A DNA stretch of 13,880 nucleotides, taken from assembly GCA_028695895.1 (NCBI GenBank), contig JAQVIE010000013.1, positions 1 through 13,880 of the forward strand. Reading direction: 5' to 3'. The notes under the pieces were generated by a model, which saw only the letters and a program-made list of their open reading frames with translations, searched no databases and had not been told where the DNA came from. Below are positions 1 to 6,595 of the stretch, in pieces. A program made the position numbers and the translations under genes. Source of the DNA: Methanospirillum sp. GTDB taxonomy: Archaea; Halobacteriota; Methanomicrobia; Methanomicrobiales; Methanospirillaceae. Position 1 is the first letter of the stretch; each line of letters begins with the position of its first letter.

Positions 1-2
1 TC

Positions 3-389
3 AGGAAGGCCGATAGATCTCCGGATAAACCGTTTCACCTCAGGTTCTTCATCCTGCAAAAAAGCAAAAACCAACCAGGCCTGATATCTTACCAGCCTGT
101 CGATGAAGATCCTGTCATGGGCGCATGAAACAACAATTCTGCTGAGAGGGTATGATGCCACGATGATGGTGACTGCTTCAGGTTCATTAGAAATGTCAGG
201 GAGAGATGGAGTCTCCCTGCCAGAGAAGGACAGCGCATGCTCAACTGTTGTGATCGCTTCCTTCAATGCCAGCCGGCCCCCGGATGAGTCCAGAAACTGA
301 TCAAGTGAGTTGTTTATTGTCCCGATAAAAGACTGGGACTCTTTTAAAAAAGGATATTTTACCAGGTCTTTACGATCAAGAGTGACCAT
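3..389 (-). CDS. priL: DNA primase large subunit PriL, N-terminal part (runs off the left edge)
   Basis: Reading the minus strand from the ATG at 389 gives 129 uninterrupted codons to the window edge. The start, MVTLDRKDLVKYPFLKES, and a later YPLSRIVVSC segment match the N-terminal helical domain of archaeal/eukaryotic primase large subunits, which carry a conserved YPFL near the start and a YP-x-(A/S)R element about 80 residues on. PriL partners the catalytic PriS to make RNA primers; its C-terminal Fe-S domain would lie beyond the window, since the usual length is roughly 350-400 residues. The start lies 4 bases after the pcn stop (394-396), with a GAGG ribosome-binding site at 402-405 (minus strand), so the two are almost certainly co-transcribed. 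A nearer ATG at 391-393 leads to a stop after five codons and is not the start. The family call rests on the visible motifs and the pcn context. Confidence 0.82.
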   Translation of the reverse strand, partial: MVTLDRKDLVKYPFLKESQSFIGTINNSLDQFLDSSGGRLALKEAITTVEHALSFSGRETPSLPDISNEPEAVTIIVASYPLSRIVVSCAHDRIFIDRLVRYQAWLVFAFLQDEEPEVKRFIRRSIGLP

Positions 390-393
390 GCAT

Positions 394-1137
394 TTAATCA
401 GCCTCGATCCTGGGTGCAAGCAGGTACTCCACCTGTCCGTTTCCGCCTGCTATCTCAAATGAGAACTTTACAGGATGATCAACACCGAGATCGATTGTGA
501 CTTTTTCTGCATGACTCATAACCTTGCCCATATCCTTCAGATAATCAATTGAAAAAAGAGATTTTGCAGGTTCCCAGTTGGATGCAATAATTTCTTCAGC
601 TGAAAATGCTCTTCTGATATTATCAGAATCTCCCTCTGCATAAAGGGCAAATTCCTTCATTTCTGGTTCGATGGCAAACCAAATCTTATCTGATACAATG
701 GACGCGGATTTTATTACATTATAGAGTTCTGATCCTGAAATGGTCACCTGACCAGGAAGCTGGATTCCAGGTGCATTTGGATCTTTTTTAATGGTATTCG
801 AATCAAGGAGCGTTATTGAATAATGGTACCCTTCAAATGTGACATCGATTTTATTTGCTCCTTCCGGATATTCAAGGCGTATCTCATTAGCCTTTCCAAT
901 CATGGAATACGTATTTTTCAACTTTGCAATATCCAATCCGATTTCTCCCGTTATTGCCTCATACTGGTTGAATGCTTCCTTTTTTAGGCTAAGGATGATC
1001 ATAGCCACATTGGCTGTGTCAACTGCTCTGGCCCAGATCTCTGTTTCAGAAAAATGAAGTCTGCATTCAGTTACCAGGGCAGAAAGGGCATCAACGGTAT
1101 CCTTGAATATATCTGCACTGATCGTCGCTTTCAGCAT
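394..1137 (-). CDS. pcn: DNA polymerase sliding clamp (archaeal PCNA)
   Basis: This 247-residue protein is a homotrimeric ring clamp that encircles DNA and tethers replicative polymerases, flap endonuclease, ligase and other PIP-box partners. The N-terminal MLKATISADIFKDTVDAL, the acidic body, the interdomain connector around residues 110-130 (DSNTIKKDPNAPG) and the C-terminal YLLAPRIE tail are typical of archaeal PCNA, as is the length of about 245-250. The ATG at 1137 is preceded by AGGGAG (plus-strand positions 1143-1148) at 5-base spacing, which fixes the start. It is the first gene of a minus-strand operon with priL four bases downstream, so clamp and primase can be made together. It diverges from rlmE across a 92-base promoter region. 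No missing or disrupted element is seen. Confidence 0.98.
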   Translation of the reverse strand: MLKATISADIFKDTVDALSALVTECRLHFSETEIWARAVDTANVAMIILSLKKEAFNQYEAITGEIGLDIAKLKNTYSMIGKANEIRLEYPEGANKIDVTFEGYHYSITLLDSNTIKKDPNAPGIQLPGQVTISGSELYNVIKSASIVSDKIWFAIEPEMKEFALYAEGDSDNIRRAFSAEEIIASNWEPAKSLFSIDYLKDMGKVMSHAEKVTIDLGVDHPVKFSFEIAGGNGQVEYLLAPRIEAD

Positions 1138-1142
1138 CTGCG

Positions 1143-1148
1143 CTCCCT
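1143..1148 (-). promoter_or_regulatory. Ribosome-binding site of pcn
   Basis: On the minus strand the sequence reads AGGGAG, five bases before the pcn ATG at 1137. It is purine-rich and complementary to the 3' end of 16S rRNA, and it supports that start codon. Confidence 0.7.
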
Positions 1149-1170
1149 ATGCATTCAGGTTGTGATTTAA

Positions 1171-1184
1171 CACAGATATATGTG
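1171..1184. promoter_or_regulatory. Near-palindromic TATA-like element shared by divergent pcn and rlmE
   Basis: The sequence CACAGATATATGTG is symmetric at 12 of 14 positions and holds the best TATA-like core in the 92-base gap. Its centre is 41 bases from the pcn ATG and 52 bases from the rlmE ATG. With archaeal initiation about 25 bases from the TATA centre, leaders of roughly 16 and 27 nt would result, each long enough to include the ribosome-binding site seen for that gene. The geometry therefore fits one core element directing transcription both ways. A repressor operator is an alternative reading of the palindrome. Start sites are inferred. Confidence 0.5.
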
Positions 1185-1229
1185 CCGGGTTCGCATAATT
1201 ACTGAGTAAGATCAAGGTAGTAAATTTTT

Positions 1230-1853
1230 ATGGGTTCACAATGGAGTAAAGATAAAACGTATATAAGAGCAAAACAGTCAGGGTATCGTTCGCGGGCGGC
1301 AATGAAGCTGAAGGAAATAATTCAGAAAAACCCCGTTATACGTCCGGATGATAATATCCTTGATCTGGGTGCAGCTCCAGGAAGCTGGTTACAGGTTTTA
1401 CGGGAAATGACAAATGGAGTTATTGTAGGGGTTGATCTAAATCCCATAGTCCCAATTGAAGGGATTATTACAATTACTGGTGATTTCTCTGACCCGGCTG
1501 TAATTGCGCGGATTCAGGAACATATGCCTGAAGTAAATGGAATCGTGTGTGATGCCTCACCAAAACTCTCTGGTCAGCGTTCATATGATCAGGCCAGATC
1601 CATTGAGCTGAATGAGAAAGCGCTCAATCTCGCACGTCTGCTTCTCAAGCAGGGGGGGAACCTGATAATGAAGTCGTTTCAGGGTGAAGATTTCAACTGG
1701 ATGTATAAAAAAGTAAAACAGGAGTTTTACTCAGTGCGGACATATAAGGCTCATGCCACCCGCAAGGGGAGTACTGAAATGTATATTATTGCAAAAAACT
1801 TTATTGGAACCTGGCAGGCACCCAAGGAGTCGGATTCAGATGGATCTGCATGA
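1230..1853 (+). CDS. rlmE: 23S rRNA 2'-O-ribose methyltransferase, RlmE/FtsJ family
   Basis: The 207-residue protein is a SAM-dependent methyltransferase of the RrmJ/FtsJ family, which in E. coli methylates the 2'-OH of U2552 in the 23S A-loop. The family K-D-K-E tetrad is visible: K26 in SRAAMKLKEI, D108 in GIVCDASPKLSG, K148 in NLIMKSFQGED and E183 in RKGSTEMYIIAK. The SAM-binding loop LDLGAAPGSW is at 44-53 and the acidic D69 (VGVDLNP) follows. The length matches the catalytic domain alone; I see no C-terminal TRAM extension of the kind some archaeal homologues carry. An AAGGT element at 1214-1218 precedes the ATG. It is the first gene of a plus-strand operon and its last 14 bases overlap the moaA start, so translation of the two is probably coupled. 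A run of seven G (1652-1658) lies in the coding sequence without breaking the frame. Confidence 0.95.
   Translation: MGSQWSKDKTYIRAKQSGYRSRAAMKLKEIIQKNPVIRPDDNILDLGAAPGSWLQVLREMTNGVIVGVDLNPIVPIEGIITITGDFSDPAVIARIQEHMPEVNGIVCDASPKLSGQRSYDQARSIELNEKALNLARLLLKQGGNLIMKSFQGEDFNWMYKKVKQEFYSVRTYKAHATRKGSTEMYIIAKNFIGTWQAPKESDSDGSA
1824..1829 (+). promoter_or_regulatory. Ribosome-binding site that sets the moaA start
   Basis: AAGGAG lies inside the 3' end of rlmE, ten bases before the ATG at 1840. The same reading frame is open back to 1753, but only the ATG at 1840 has this site and only from there does the protein align with MoaA N-termini (DNFGRPISNLRIS). Confidence 0.75.
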
Positions 1854-2718
1854 CAATTTTGGTCGCCCAATCTCAAACCTGCGAATTTCTGTAAACTCAG
1901 GATGTAATCTGAACTGTTTATATTGTCATAGGGAAGGAGAGACAAAACCTGAAACCCCGCTTCCTCTTGAAGATATAAAGGCAATCCTGGAAGTTGCCGG
2001 AAAACTTGGCATCAGAACGATAAAGTTTACCGGCGGGGAACCTCTGCTTCGCAATGATATCGTGGATATTGTCCGTTCTGTCCCGCCAGGTATTGAATCA
2101 TCGATGACCACCAATGGAACGCTCCTTGCATCCCTTGCCCATGATCTCAGGGATGCCGGACTTTCACGGGTAAATATCAGTCTTGACTCACTCAATCCTG
2201 ATACCTATCGGAATATCACCGGAACCGGTCTGTTATCTGACGTTCTTGAAGGGATTGAAGCTGCCCGCGATGCCGGCCTTACACCGATTAAAATTAATAT
2301 GGTCCTGTTAAAAGGGATCAATGAGGGAGAGATAGATGACTTCATCCGCCTTGTTTCAGGAGACCGCCACCTGATTTTACAGGTCATCGAACTCATGGAT
2401 TTAGGTGGATGCTCCCTGCATGCCGATCTCTCAGAACTGGAAGAAAAAATTGCACTTCATTCACGCAAGGTTATTACCCGCAGGATGCATCACCGGAAAA
2501 AATACTGTTACGAAGGTGCAGAGATAGAATTTGTCCGTCCCTGGCACAACTCAGACTTCTGTAATCATTGTACACGCATGCGGGTGACATCTGACGGGAA
2601 GCTTAAACCATGCCTGCTCAGGGATGATAATCTGGTTGATATCAGAGGAAAAAGGGGCGAAGAGTTACTAAAACTCTTTTTAGTTGCGGCAAAGAAGAGA
2701 GAACCATATAACCGGTAA
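1840..2718 (+). CDS. moaA: GTP 3',8-cyclase MoaA (molybdenum/tungsten cofactor biosynthesis)
   Basis: This 292-residue radical-SAM enzyme catalyses the first committed step of molybdopterin synthesis, converting GTP to 3',8-cyclo-7,8-dihydro-GTP. The N-terminal [4Fe-4S] motif CxxxCxxC is C22-C26-C29 (SGCNLNCLYCH), followed by the GGEP SAM-binding motif at 65-68. The second cluster, which binds the substrate and separates MoaA from other radical-SAM proteins, is C241-C244-C258 (CxxC then 13 residues then C), with the RMR arginines and the GKLKPCL signature. The double-glycine tail of many bacterial MoaA proteins is not visible; this one ends KREPYNR. In a methanogen the product would serve formylmethanofuran or formate dehydrogenase (inference). 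It overlaps rlmE by 14 bases. The frame upstream of 1840 is open but lies within rlmE and adds 29 unlike residues, so the later start is chosen. Confidence 0.92.
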   Translation: MDLHDNFGRPISNLRISVNSGCNLNCLYCHREGETKPETPLPLEDIKAILEVAGKLGIRTIKFTGGEPLLRNDIVDIVRSVPPGIESSMTTNGTLLASLAHDLRDAGLSRVNISLDSLNPDTYRNITGTGLLSDVLEGIEAARDAGLTPIKINMVLLKGINEGEIDDFIRLVSGDRHLILQVIELMDLGGCSLHADLSELEEKIALHSRKVITRRMHHRKKYCYEGAEIEFVRPWHNSDFCNHCTRMRVTSDGKLKPCLLRDDNLVDIRGKRGEELLKLFLVAAKKREPYNR

Positions 2719-2735
2719 CCATGCGGAAATGGTTA
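2716..2735 (+). repeat. Small hairpin with a duplicated right arm, just after moaA
   Basis: TAACCAT (2716-2722) and ATGGTTA (2729-2735) form a perfect 7-bp stem with a 6-base loop, beginning at the moaA stop codon. A second copy of ATGGTT follows at 2735-2740, so the left arm could pair with either copy. No T-run follows, so a strong terminator is unlikely. It could attenuate, stabilise the mRNA end or affect start choice of the next gene. Confidence 0.4.
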
Positions 2736-2760
2736 TGGTTTGAACACCAATCTTTTAATC

Positions 2761-3264
2761 ATGCTTGAGAATAACGAATATGAAAGGGTTTTAAAAACCC
2801 TGTATGAAAAATCACTGATTCTGGAAAATTTATCTGATTTTCATCCGGACCTAAGTTTCTGGTATTTTAATGCCATGGCACATCTGGATTATTCAATCTC
2901 CCTGTTTGCCTATAATGCAGATTCACCAAGGAATATGCTCTCTCGTGAATACCTTAAACATCGTAAAGATCAGTCAATGGAAGGAAACCTGAGTAAATTT
3001 GATGGGTTCATGAACTGGCTCAGGGAAAACCACATTGAGGAATATGAAAAGTTTCCTCTCTTTATCCAGAAAATTCATGACCCGGCAGATATGGCATCAT
3101 ATCGTTCGTTCAGGATTGTCCTGGATCCAAATGACAAAAAGCCAACATCTCCAACAGTGTTCAGGGTGATGATTGATGAGATCTTTGATAAGGCATACCT
3201 GGCTTCTGTCTATAATGGATCGCAAATAGCACGCCTGTATGACCAGTACATGAATTCATGCTGA
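2761..3264 (+). CDS. Uncharacterised small protein in the rlmE-moaA-M20 operon
   Basis: I do not recognise this gene. From the ATG at 2761 it encodes 167 residues; an in-frame TTG at 2740 would add seven (ending NLLI). Neither start has a convincing ribosome-binding site, so the ATG is preferred only for codon type. The protein looks soluble and mostly helical, with no signal peptide and no membrane segment. It is rich in aromatic residues (FHPDLSFWYFNAMAHLDY near residues 24-41) and has a charged middle with EYLKHRKDQS and WLRENHIEEYEKF. There is no Cys/His metal-site pattern. It sits between moaA (42 bases upstream) and the M20 hydrolase (13 bases downstream) on the same strand, so co-transcription is likely. 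Codon use resembles its neighbours, which supports a real, resident gene. No function is proposed. Confidence 0.75.
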   Translation: MLENNEYERVLKTLYEKSLILENLSDFHPDLSFWYFNAMAHLDYSISLFAYNADSPRNMLSREYLKHRKDQSMEGNLSKFDGFMNWLRENHIEEYEKFPLFIQKIHDPADMASYRSFRIVLDPNDKKPTSPTVFRVMIDEIFDKAYLASVYNGSQIARLYDQYMNSC

Positions 3265-3266
3265 AT

Positions 3267-3273
3267 GAGGAAG
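3267..3273 (+). promoter_or_regulatory. Ribosome-binding site of the M20 hydrolase gene
   Basis: GAGGAAG lies directly after the stop of the preceding gene. Two consecutive ATG codons follow at 3278 and 3281; the GAGG core ends 7 or 10 bases before them, so either is acceptable and the difference is one residue. Confidence 0.6.
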
Positions 3274-3277
3274 CCTG

Positions 3278-4453
3278 ATGATGGACCCCGCCCGTCTCTG
3301 TTCAGAACTTGTAAAAATCCCTTCAGAAAACCCTCCAGGATATACTGACGATGTCATCTCTTACCTGCAGGATATCTGCTCACAGATAGGTATTGAGACA
3401 AAAGTTTTACAAAAAGGGCGAAAGCATAATCTCTTATCCAAAAATATGCAGAATCAGACCCTTTTATGCGGGCATGTGGATGTTGTTCCCGCTCTTCCCG
3501 ATGGATGGACCCACCCTCCTTTTTCCGGCAAAATTGATGATTCCAGGGTTCATGGGAGGGGGGCAACTGACATGAAAGGGGGGTGCGCTGCCCTTCTGTG
3601 CGCTTTGGAAAAAGTACTGAACGAAGGTTTTGAACCTCCGGTTGATATCGCCTTTGTCTGTGATGAAGAAGGAAATGGCGATTTTGGGATGGAGTATCTG
3701 TTGAGTAAGGGATGTCTTCGCCCAAATGCATGTCTTATTGCAGAACCTACTCCTGAACTGTTACCGGTCATCGGAGAGAAAGGCATAGTCAGGCTTCAAA
3801 TCACTTTTACCGGAGATGCAGGTCATTCATCACTTTATCCGGTTGTGGGCAGTTCTGCAATAATGCAGACATGTGCATTTCTTGATTATTGCGAGAAAAT
3901 TCACCAGATGACCTGGCCACAAGATCCACTTGTATATGACGTGATTCAGAACACAACCAGCTCACTCTCATCACTGCTCTCCATCTCAAAAGAGAAAGCC
4001 ACAACCATGATAAGTCAGATCTCATATAATCCTGGTCATATATCTGGTGGAGAGCGGATCAATGTCATTGCACAAAGATGTGAGCTTCACCTTGATTTGC
4101 GGATCCCATGGGGATGTGATATCTCCCGTCTTATTGAAATGATTAAGTCACATAACACACGTGGAATCGTAAAAGTACTGGATAGTGTTGCTCCCACACT
4201 TAGTCCTCCAGGCAGGATTTGCAATCTTGTATGTGCCGGTATTGAATCTGTTCATGGAAAAAAAGCAATGCCAGGTGTAACGCAGGCTGCAAGCGATGCA
4301 CGTCATCTAAGGGCTACAGGGGCGGAAGTTGTTAATTACGGGCCAGGAGATCTGTCCCTCCTTCATGCTGTTGATGAGAGTGTCCCCATTCATATGTTAA
4401 ATCAGTGCATGGATGTCTATGTTCATGTCCTTTCTCATCTAAACAAATCCTGA
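3278..4453 (+). CDS. M20-family zinc metallopeptidase/deacylase (ArgE/DapE-like)
   Basis: The 391-residue protein has the full co-catalytic dinuclear zinc site of the M20 family: H66 and D68 in CGHVDVV, the bridging D98 in GRGATDMKGG, the general-base E130 and ligand E131 in CDEEGNGD, E156 in AEPT, and H363 in LLHAVDES. The GDAGHSS segment marks the inserted dimerisation lid domain. Length equals that of acetylornithine deacetylase, succinyl-diaminopimelate desuccinylase and carboxypeptidase G2 relatives. The motifs fix the chemistry (hydrolysis of an amide bond to an amino acid) but not the substrate. It is cytoplasmic, with no signal peptide. It ends the plus-strand operon, and its 3' end overlaps the opposing TPR gene by 19 bases. 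Two G6 runs (3558-3563 and 3578-3583) flank the D98 codon. ArgE, DapE or a dipeptidase are all possible. Confidence 0.94.
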   Translation: MMDPARLCSELVKIPSENPPGYTDDVISYLQDICSQIGIETKVLQKGRKHNLLSKNMQNQTLLCGHVDVVPALPDGWTHPPFSGKIDDSRVHGRGATDMKGGCAALLCALEKVLNEGFEPPVDIAFVCDEEGNGDFGMEYLLSKGCLRPNACLIAEPTPELLPVIGEKGIVRLQITFTGDAGHSSLYPVVGSSAIMQTCAFLDYCEKIHQMTWPQDPLVYDVIQNTTSSLSSLLSISKEKATTMISQISYNPGHISGGERINVIAQRCELHLDLRIPWGCDISRLIEMIKSHNTRGIVKVLDSVAPTLSPPGRICNLVCAGIESVHGKKAMPGVTQAASDARHLRATGAEVVNYGPGDLSLLHAVDESVPIHMLNQCMDVYVHVLSHLNKS

Positions 4454-5118
4454 TTACCTTTTTTTAATAACTCAAGTTGTTCCTTTGCATGATGATACTC
4501 AGGATCTATCTCCAGTGTTTTAGTGTACCATACCGCTGCATCGTCAGTTTTTCCCTGTTCTTCATAAGTATGACCAATATTATATGCAGCATCCGGATAT
4601 TCAGGGCAGATTTCAAGGATCTCCTGATAAACTGAAATAGCTTCATCAAACCGACAAAAAGCAGCCATGGCATTTCCCATGTTCAGCATGGTCAGAATAT
4701 GATCCGGCCGGTCATTGAGGATTTTTTTATAATGTTCAAGTGCTTCTTCAAACCTTTCCAGCGACTGAAGTGTATTTGCAAGATTGTACCGCGCCTCAAG
4801 GGAATCGGGTTCACGTTCCAGTGCCTCAAGGTACATCTGTTCAGCTTCAGAAAAACGTCCAAGGTTTTGGAGTGCCAGACCTTTATTATTCCAGTATACC
4901 GCAGGGGCTGGATCGTTTTCCAAGACTTTCTCATAACAGGCAAGAGACTTCTCATGCTCACCTGTCATTCCTAAAGCAACCCCTTTCAGGTTCCATAATA
5001 CCGGGTTTTCTGGAGAGCTCTTCATAAGTTTTTCAAGGGATTTCAAGGCTTTTTCAGGCCTTTCCCTTTGAATATCCCGGATTACCGTCGCAGCAGTATA
5101 AGCTTTTTTAGCTTTCAT
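4435..5118 (-). CDS. Tetratricopeptide-repeat (TPR) protein
   Basis: This cytoplasmic protein of 227 residues is made almost entirely of tandem 34-residue TPR units. The consensus W/Y-x2-xG/N-x2-Y/L...A...Y..AL...P recurs in segments such as VLWNLKGVALGMTG, VYWNNKGLALQNLGRF, ARYNLANTLQSLERF, TMLNMGNAMAAFCRF and AAYNIGHTYEEQGK: about five repeats plus a capping helix. TPR proteins are scaffolds for protein-protein contacts; no enzymatic domain is present. The start at 5118 forms an ATGA overlap with the upstream surface-protein stop, implying translational coupling. An in-frame ATG at 5142 would add eight residues but has no ribosome-binding site and would lie deeper in the upstream gene. Its 3' end overlaps the converging M20 gene. 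A role alongside the surface protein is suggested only by the gene arrangement. Confidence 0.92.
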   Translation of the reverse strand: MKAKKAYTAATVIRDIQRERPEKALKSLEKLMKSSPENPVLWNLKGVALGMTGEHEKSLACYEKVLENDPAPAVYWNNKGLALQNLGRFSEAEQMYLEALEREPDSLEARYNLANTLQSLERFEEALEHYKKILNDRPDHILTMLNMGNAMAAFCRFDEAISVYQEILEICPEYPDAAYNIGHTYEEQGKTDDAAVWYTKTLEIDPEYHHAKEQLELLKKGNQDLFR

Positions 5119-6485
5119 GATTTTCTTACCAGCCACCACCATGTATAAATAGCATACACAATTGCATTGATGATTATAATGAGGAGAACAAGACCAAGGA
5201 CTATACCAACCGGGCCTGACAGGATTTTTTTCAGATCTTCGAAAATTTTTGCGGGAAGTGTGAACTGTTCTGGTTCTTGTTTTATAATATCAGATTCCTG
5301 TGGATCATTTGCTATCTCTGTCACTTGTTGCATAGTCTCTGCAATCTCAGGCACATCCTCCTCCCTTAATCCATCCTGTTCCGGCTCATATGGCTCATAT
5401 CCGGCAGAAGATCCAGGTGGGGAAAAGGATTCTGATCCAAAAGGTGCCTGTTCTGGTGGAGAATAAGATGGATATTCTGGCACCGGGGGTTCACTTGCTA
5501 TGGGTGGGAGAGATGACGTACCTATTGGAGTGGTTTCAATTAATTCGGTAAATGCAGTCTGGTTCTCAAGAAACATGGCATATACTGCAGCTTCATGAAT
5601 TGTTCCACTTATTTCTCCGGTAAAGTGATTGGATCTGGTTCTTACCTGTTCCCAGGTTGCAGTCTGTGGTAAATACTTGTAAATCTGCGGATTTAAAGCC
5701 ATTATATCTGAAATTCGTTCAAAAGGGATATAGATGGAGATCACTCCTTCAGGATTAAAATAAGTGCGTTCTGGTGTAATCTCATAGGCATACCCGGAAA
5801 AAGTCAGCGACTGGTTTGCACTCACGGGTGCCAGATCAGAAATCGATCTTGATGTAATAAAAACCTGCTGCAGGAACTGGCCTGAAGGTGAAAAAAGAAG
5901 AGTATTTTCATTGAATGAAATGGCAGCCATTCCATCATCTGAATTAAATTGTTCATCCCTTTCAAGCCCGTATTGTATCGACGGCTCCGAACCTGAATAA
6001 CCTGTTTTTATAGTTTCAGAATAGCCATCATCCGACTGAATAGCAGACGAAGAACTTCCAGTCTGCACGGGTACAGGGGTGTACACCGGGACAGATATCT
6101 CCCCGGTCAGTTCGCCAGTATAAAGATCAAGCTGCTGGGATGCACCAGGTTCAAAAAGGATTGATTGTGAAGCAGGGACACCATTTATCTGGAAGGAAAC
6201 TACCAGGTTTCCAGTCTGGAACTCACTTTCTGATACATTTACCTTCAATCTTGGATCAAAAAGTCCAGGCCCGCCGAAAAACCCCTCTATATCAGTGACG
6301 ATGGAACCTTTTGATGTGTCATGTATAAAGGCTGTGATCGTGGTCCCGACAGGGGCAGGCACTCCGTCAATCAGGACATTTCCGAAATATTCAGCTGGAA
6401 GAGGAGGGACTGCCTGGACCGGCAGAACAGATAAAATAATAATGGACAGAATAAGCAGGAAAAGACGTGGTTTGTTCGATCTCAT
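5115..6485 (-). CDS. Exported, C-terminally membrane-anchored surface protein
   Basis: The 456-residue product has a Sec-type signal peptide: basic MRSNKPR, a hydrophobic core at about 8-22, and a likely cut after VQA (25). Residues 28-120 form a predicted beta-rich module (PPLPAEYFGNVLIDGVPAPVG) of a type I associate with methanogen surface proteins. A second beta-rich module spans about 180-315; its FSPSGQFLQQVFI, ITPERTYFNPEG and YKYLPQTATWEQV segments resemble ZU5-like or related archaeal surface domains (tentative). A Pro/Ser/Glu-rich stretch (about 320-400) is probably an extended stalk. The C-terminus is one membrane helix (about 425-448) ending in WWW and a short basic tail, so the bulk should face outside. 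There is no enzymatic motif. It is followed by the TPR gene with an ATGA overlap. No clear ribosome-binding site precedes the ATG at 6485. The molecular function is unknown. Confidence 0.85.
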   Translation of the reverse strand: MRSNKPRLFLLILSIIILSVLPVQAVPPLPAEYFGNVLIDGVPAPVGTTITAFIHDTSKGSIVTDIEGFFGGPGLFDPRLKVNVSESEFQTGNLVVSFQINGVPASQSILFEPGASQQLDLYTGELTGEISVPVYTPVPVQTGSSSSAIQSDDGYSETIKTGYSGSEPSIQYGLERDEQFNSDDGMAAISFNENTLLFSPSGQFLQQVFITSRSISDLAPVSANQSLTFSGYAYEITPERTYFNPEGVISIYIPFERISDIMALNPQIYKYLPQTATWEQVRTRSNHFTGEISGTIHEAAVYAMFLENQTAFTELIETTPIGTSSLPPIASEPPVPEYPSYSPPEQAPFGSESFSPPGSSAGYEPYEPEQDGLREEDVPEIAETMQQVTEIANDPQESDIIKQEPEQFTLPAKIFEDLKKILSGPVGIVLGLVLLIIIINAIVYAIYTWWWLVRKS

Positions 6486-6564
6486 GTGAGTACTACTTTT
6501 GTATTCAGATTACATGAATTAATTCCAACTGAGAATGAAAAATTTCTGTCTCCATCAGGAATAC

Positions 6565-6577
6565 TTATTTAAATTTT
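6565..6577 (+). promoter_or_regulatory. TATA box of the histidine kinase gene (probable leaderless transcript)
   Basis: TTATTTAAATTTT contains the perfect palindrome ATTTAAAT (6567-6574), whose centre is about 25 bases before the kinase ATG at 6596. Archaeal transcription begins about 25 bases after the TATA centre, which places the RNA start at or next to the ATG. No ribosome-binding sequence is present, as expected for a leaderless message. Because the core is symmetric it might also serve the divergent surface-protein gene, which would then have a leader of about 55 nt (weaker inference). Confidence 0.6.
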
Positions 6578-6595
6578 CTAACGAACTTCGTAGCA

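Noticed and set aside
103..300. Plus-strand 65-codon open frame at the left edge
   Set aside because: It lies entirely antisense to the priL coding sequence, whose motifs are recognisable; the plus-strand product resembles nothing.
1753..1839. Longer moaA start, 29 residues upstream
   Set aside because: The extension overlaps rlmE in another frame, resembles no MoaA N-terminus, and the ATG at 1840 has an AAGGAG site at proper spacing.
5167..5466. Plus-strand 99-codon open frame antisense to the surface gene
   Set aside because: It mirrors the C-terminal part of a protein with a clear membrane anchor and Pro-rich stalk; the Ser/Cys-rich product looks like a reverse-strand artefact.
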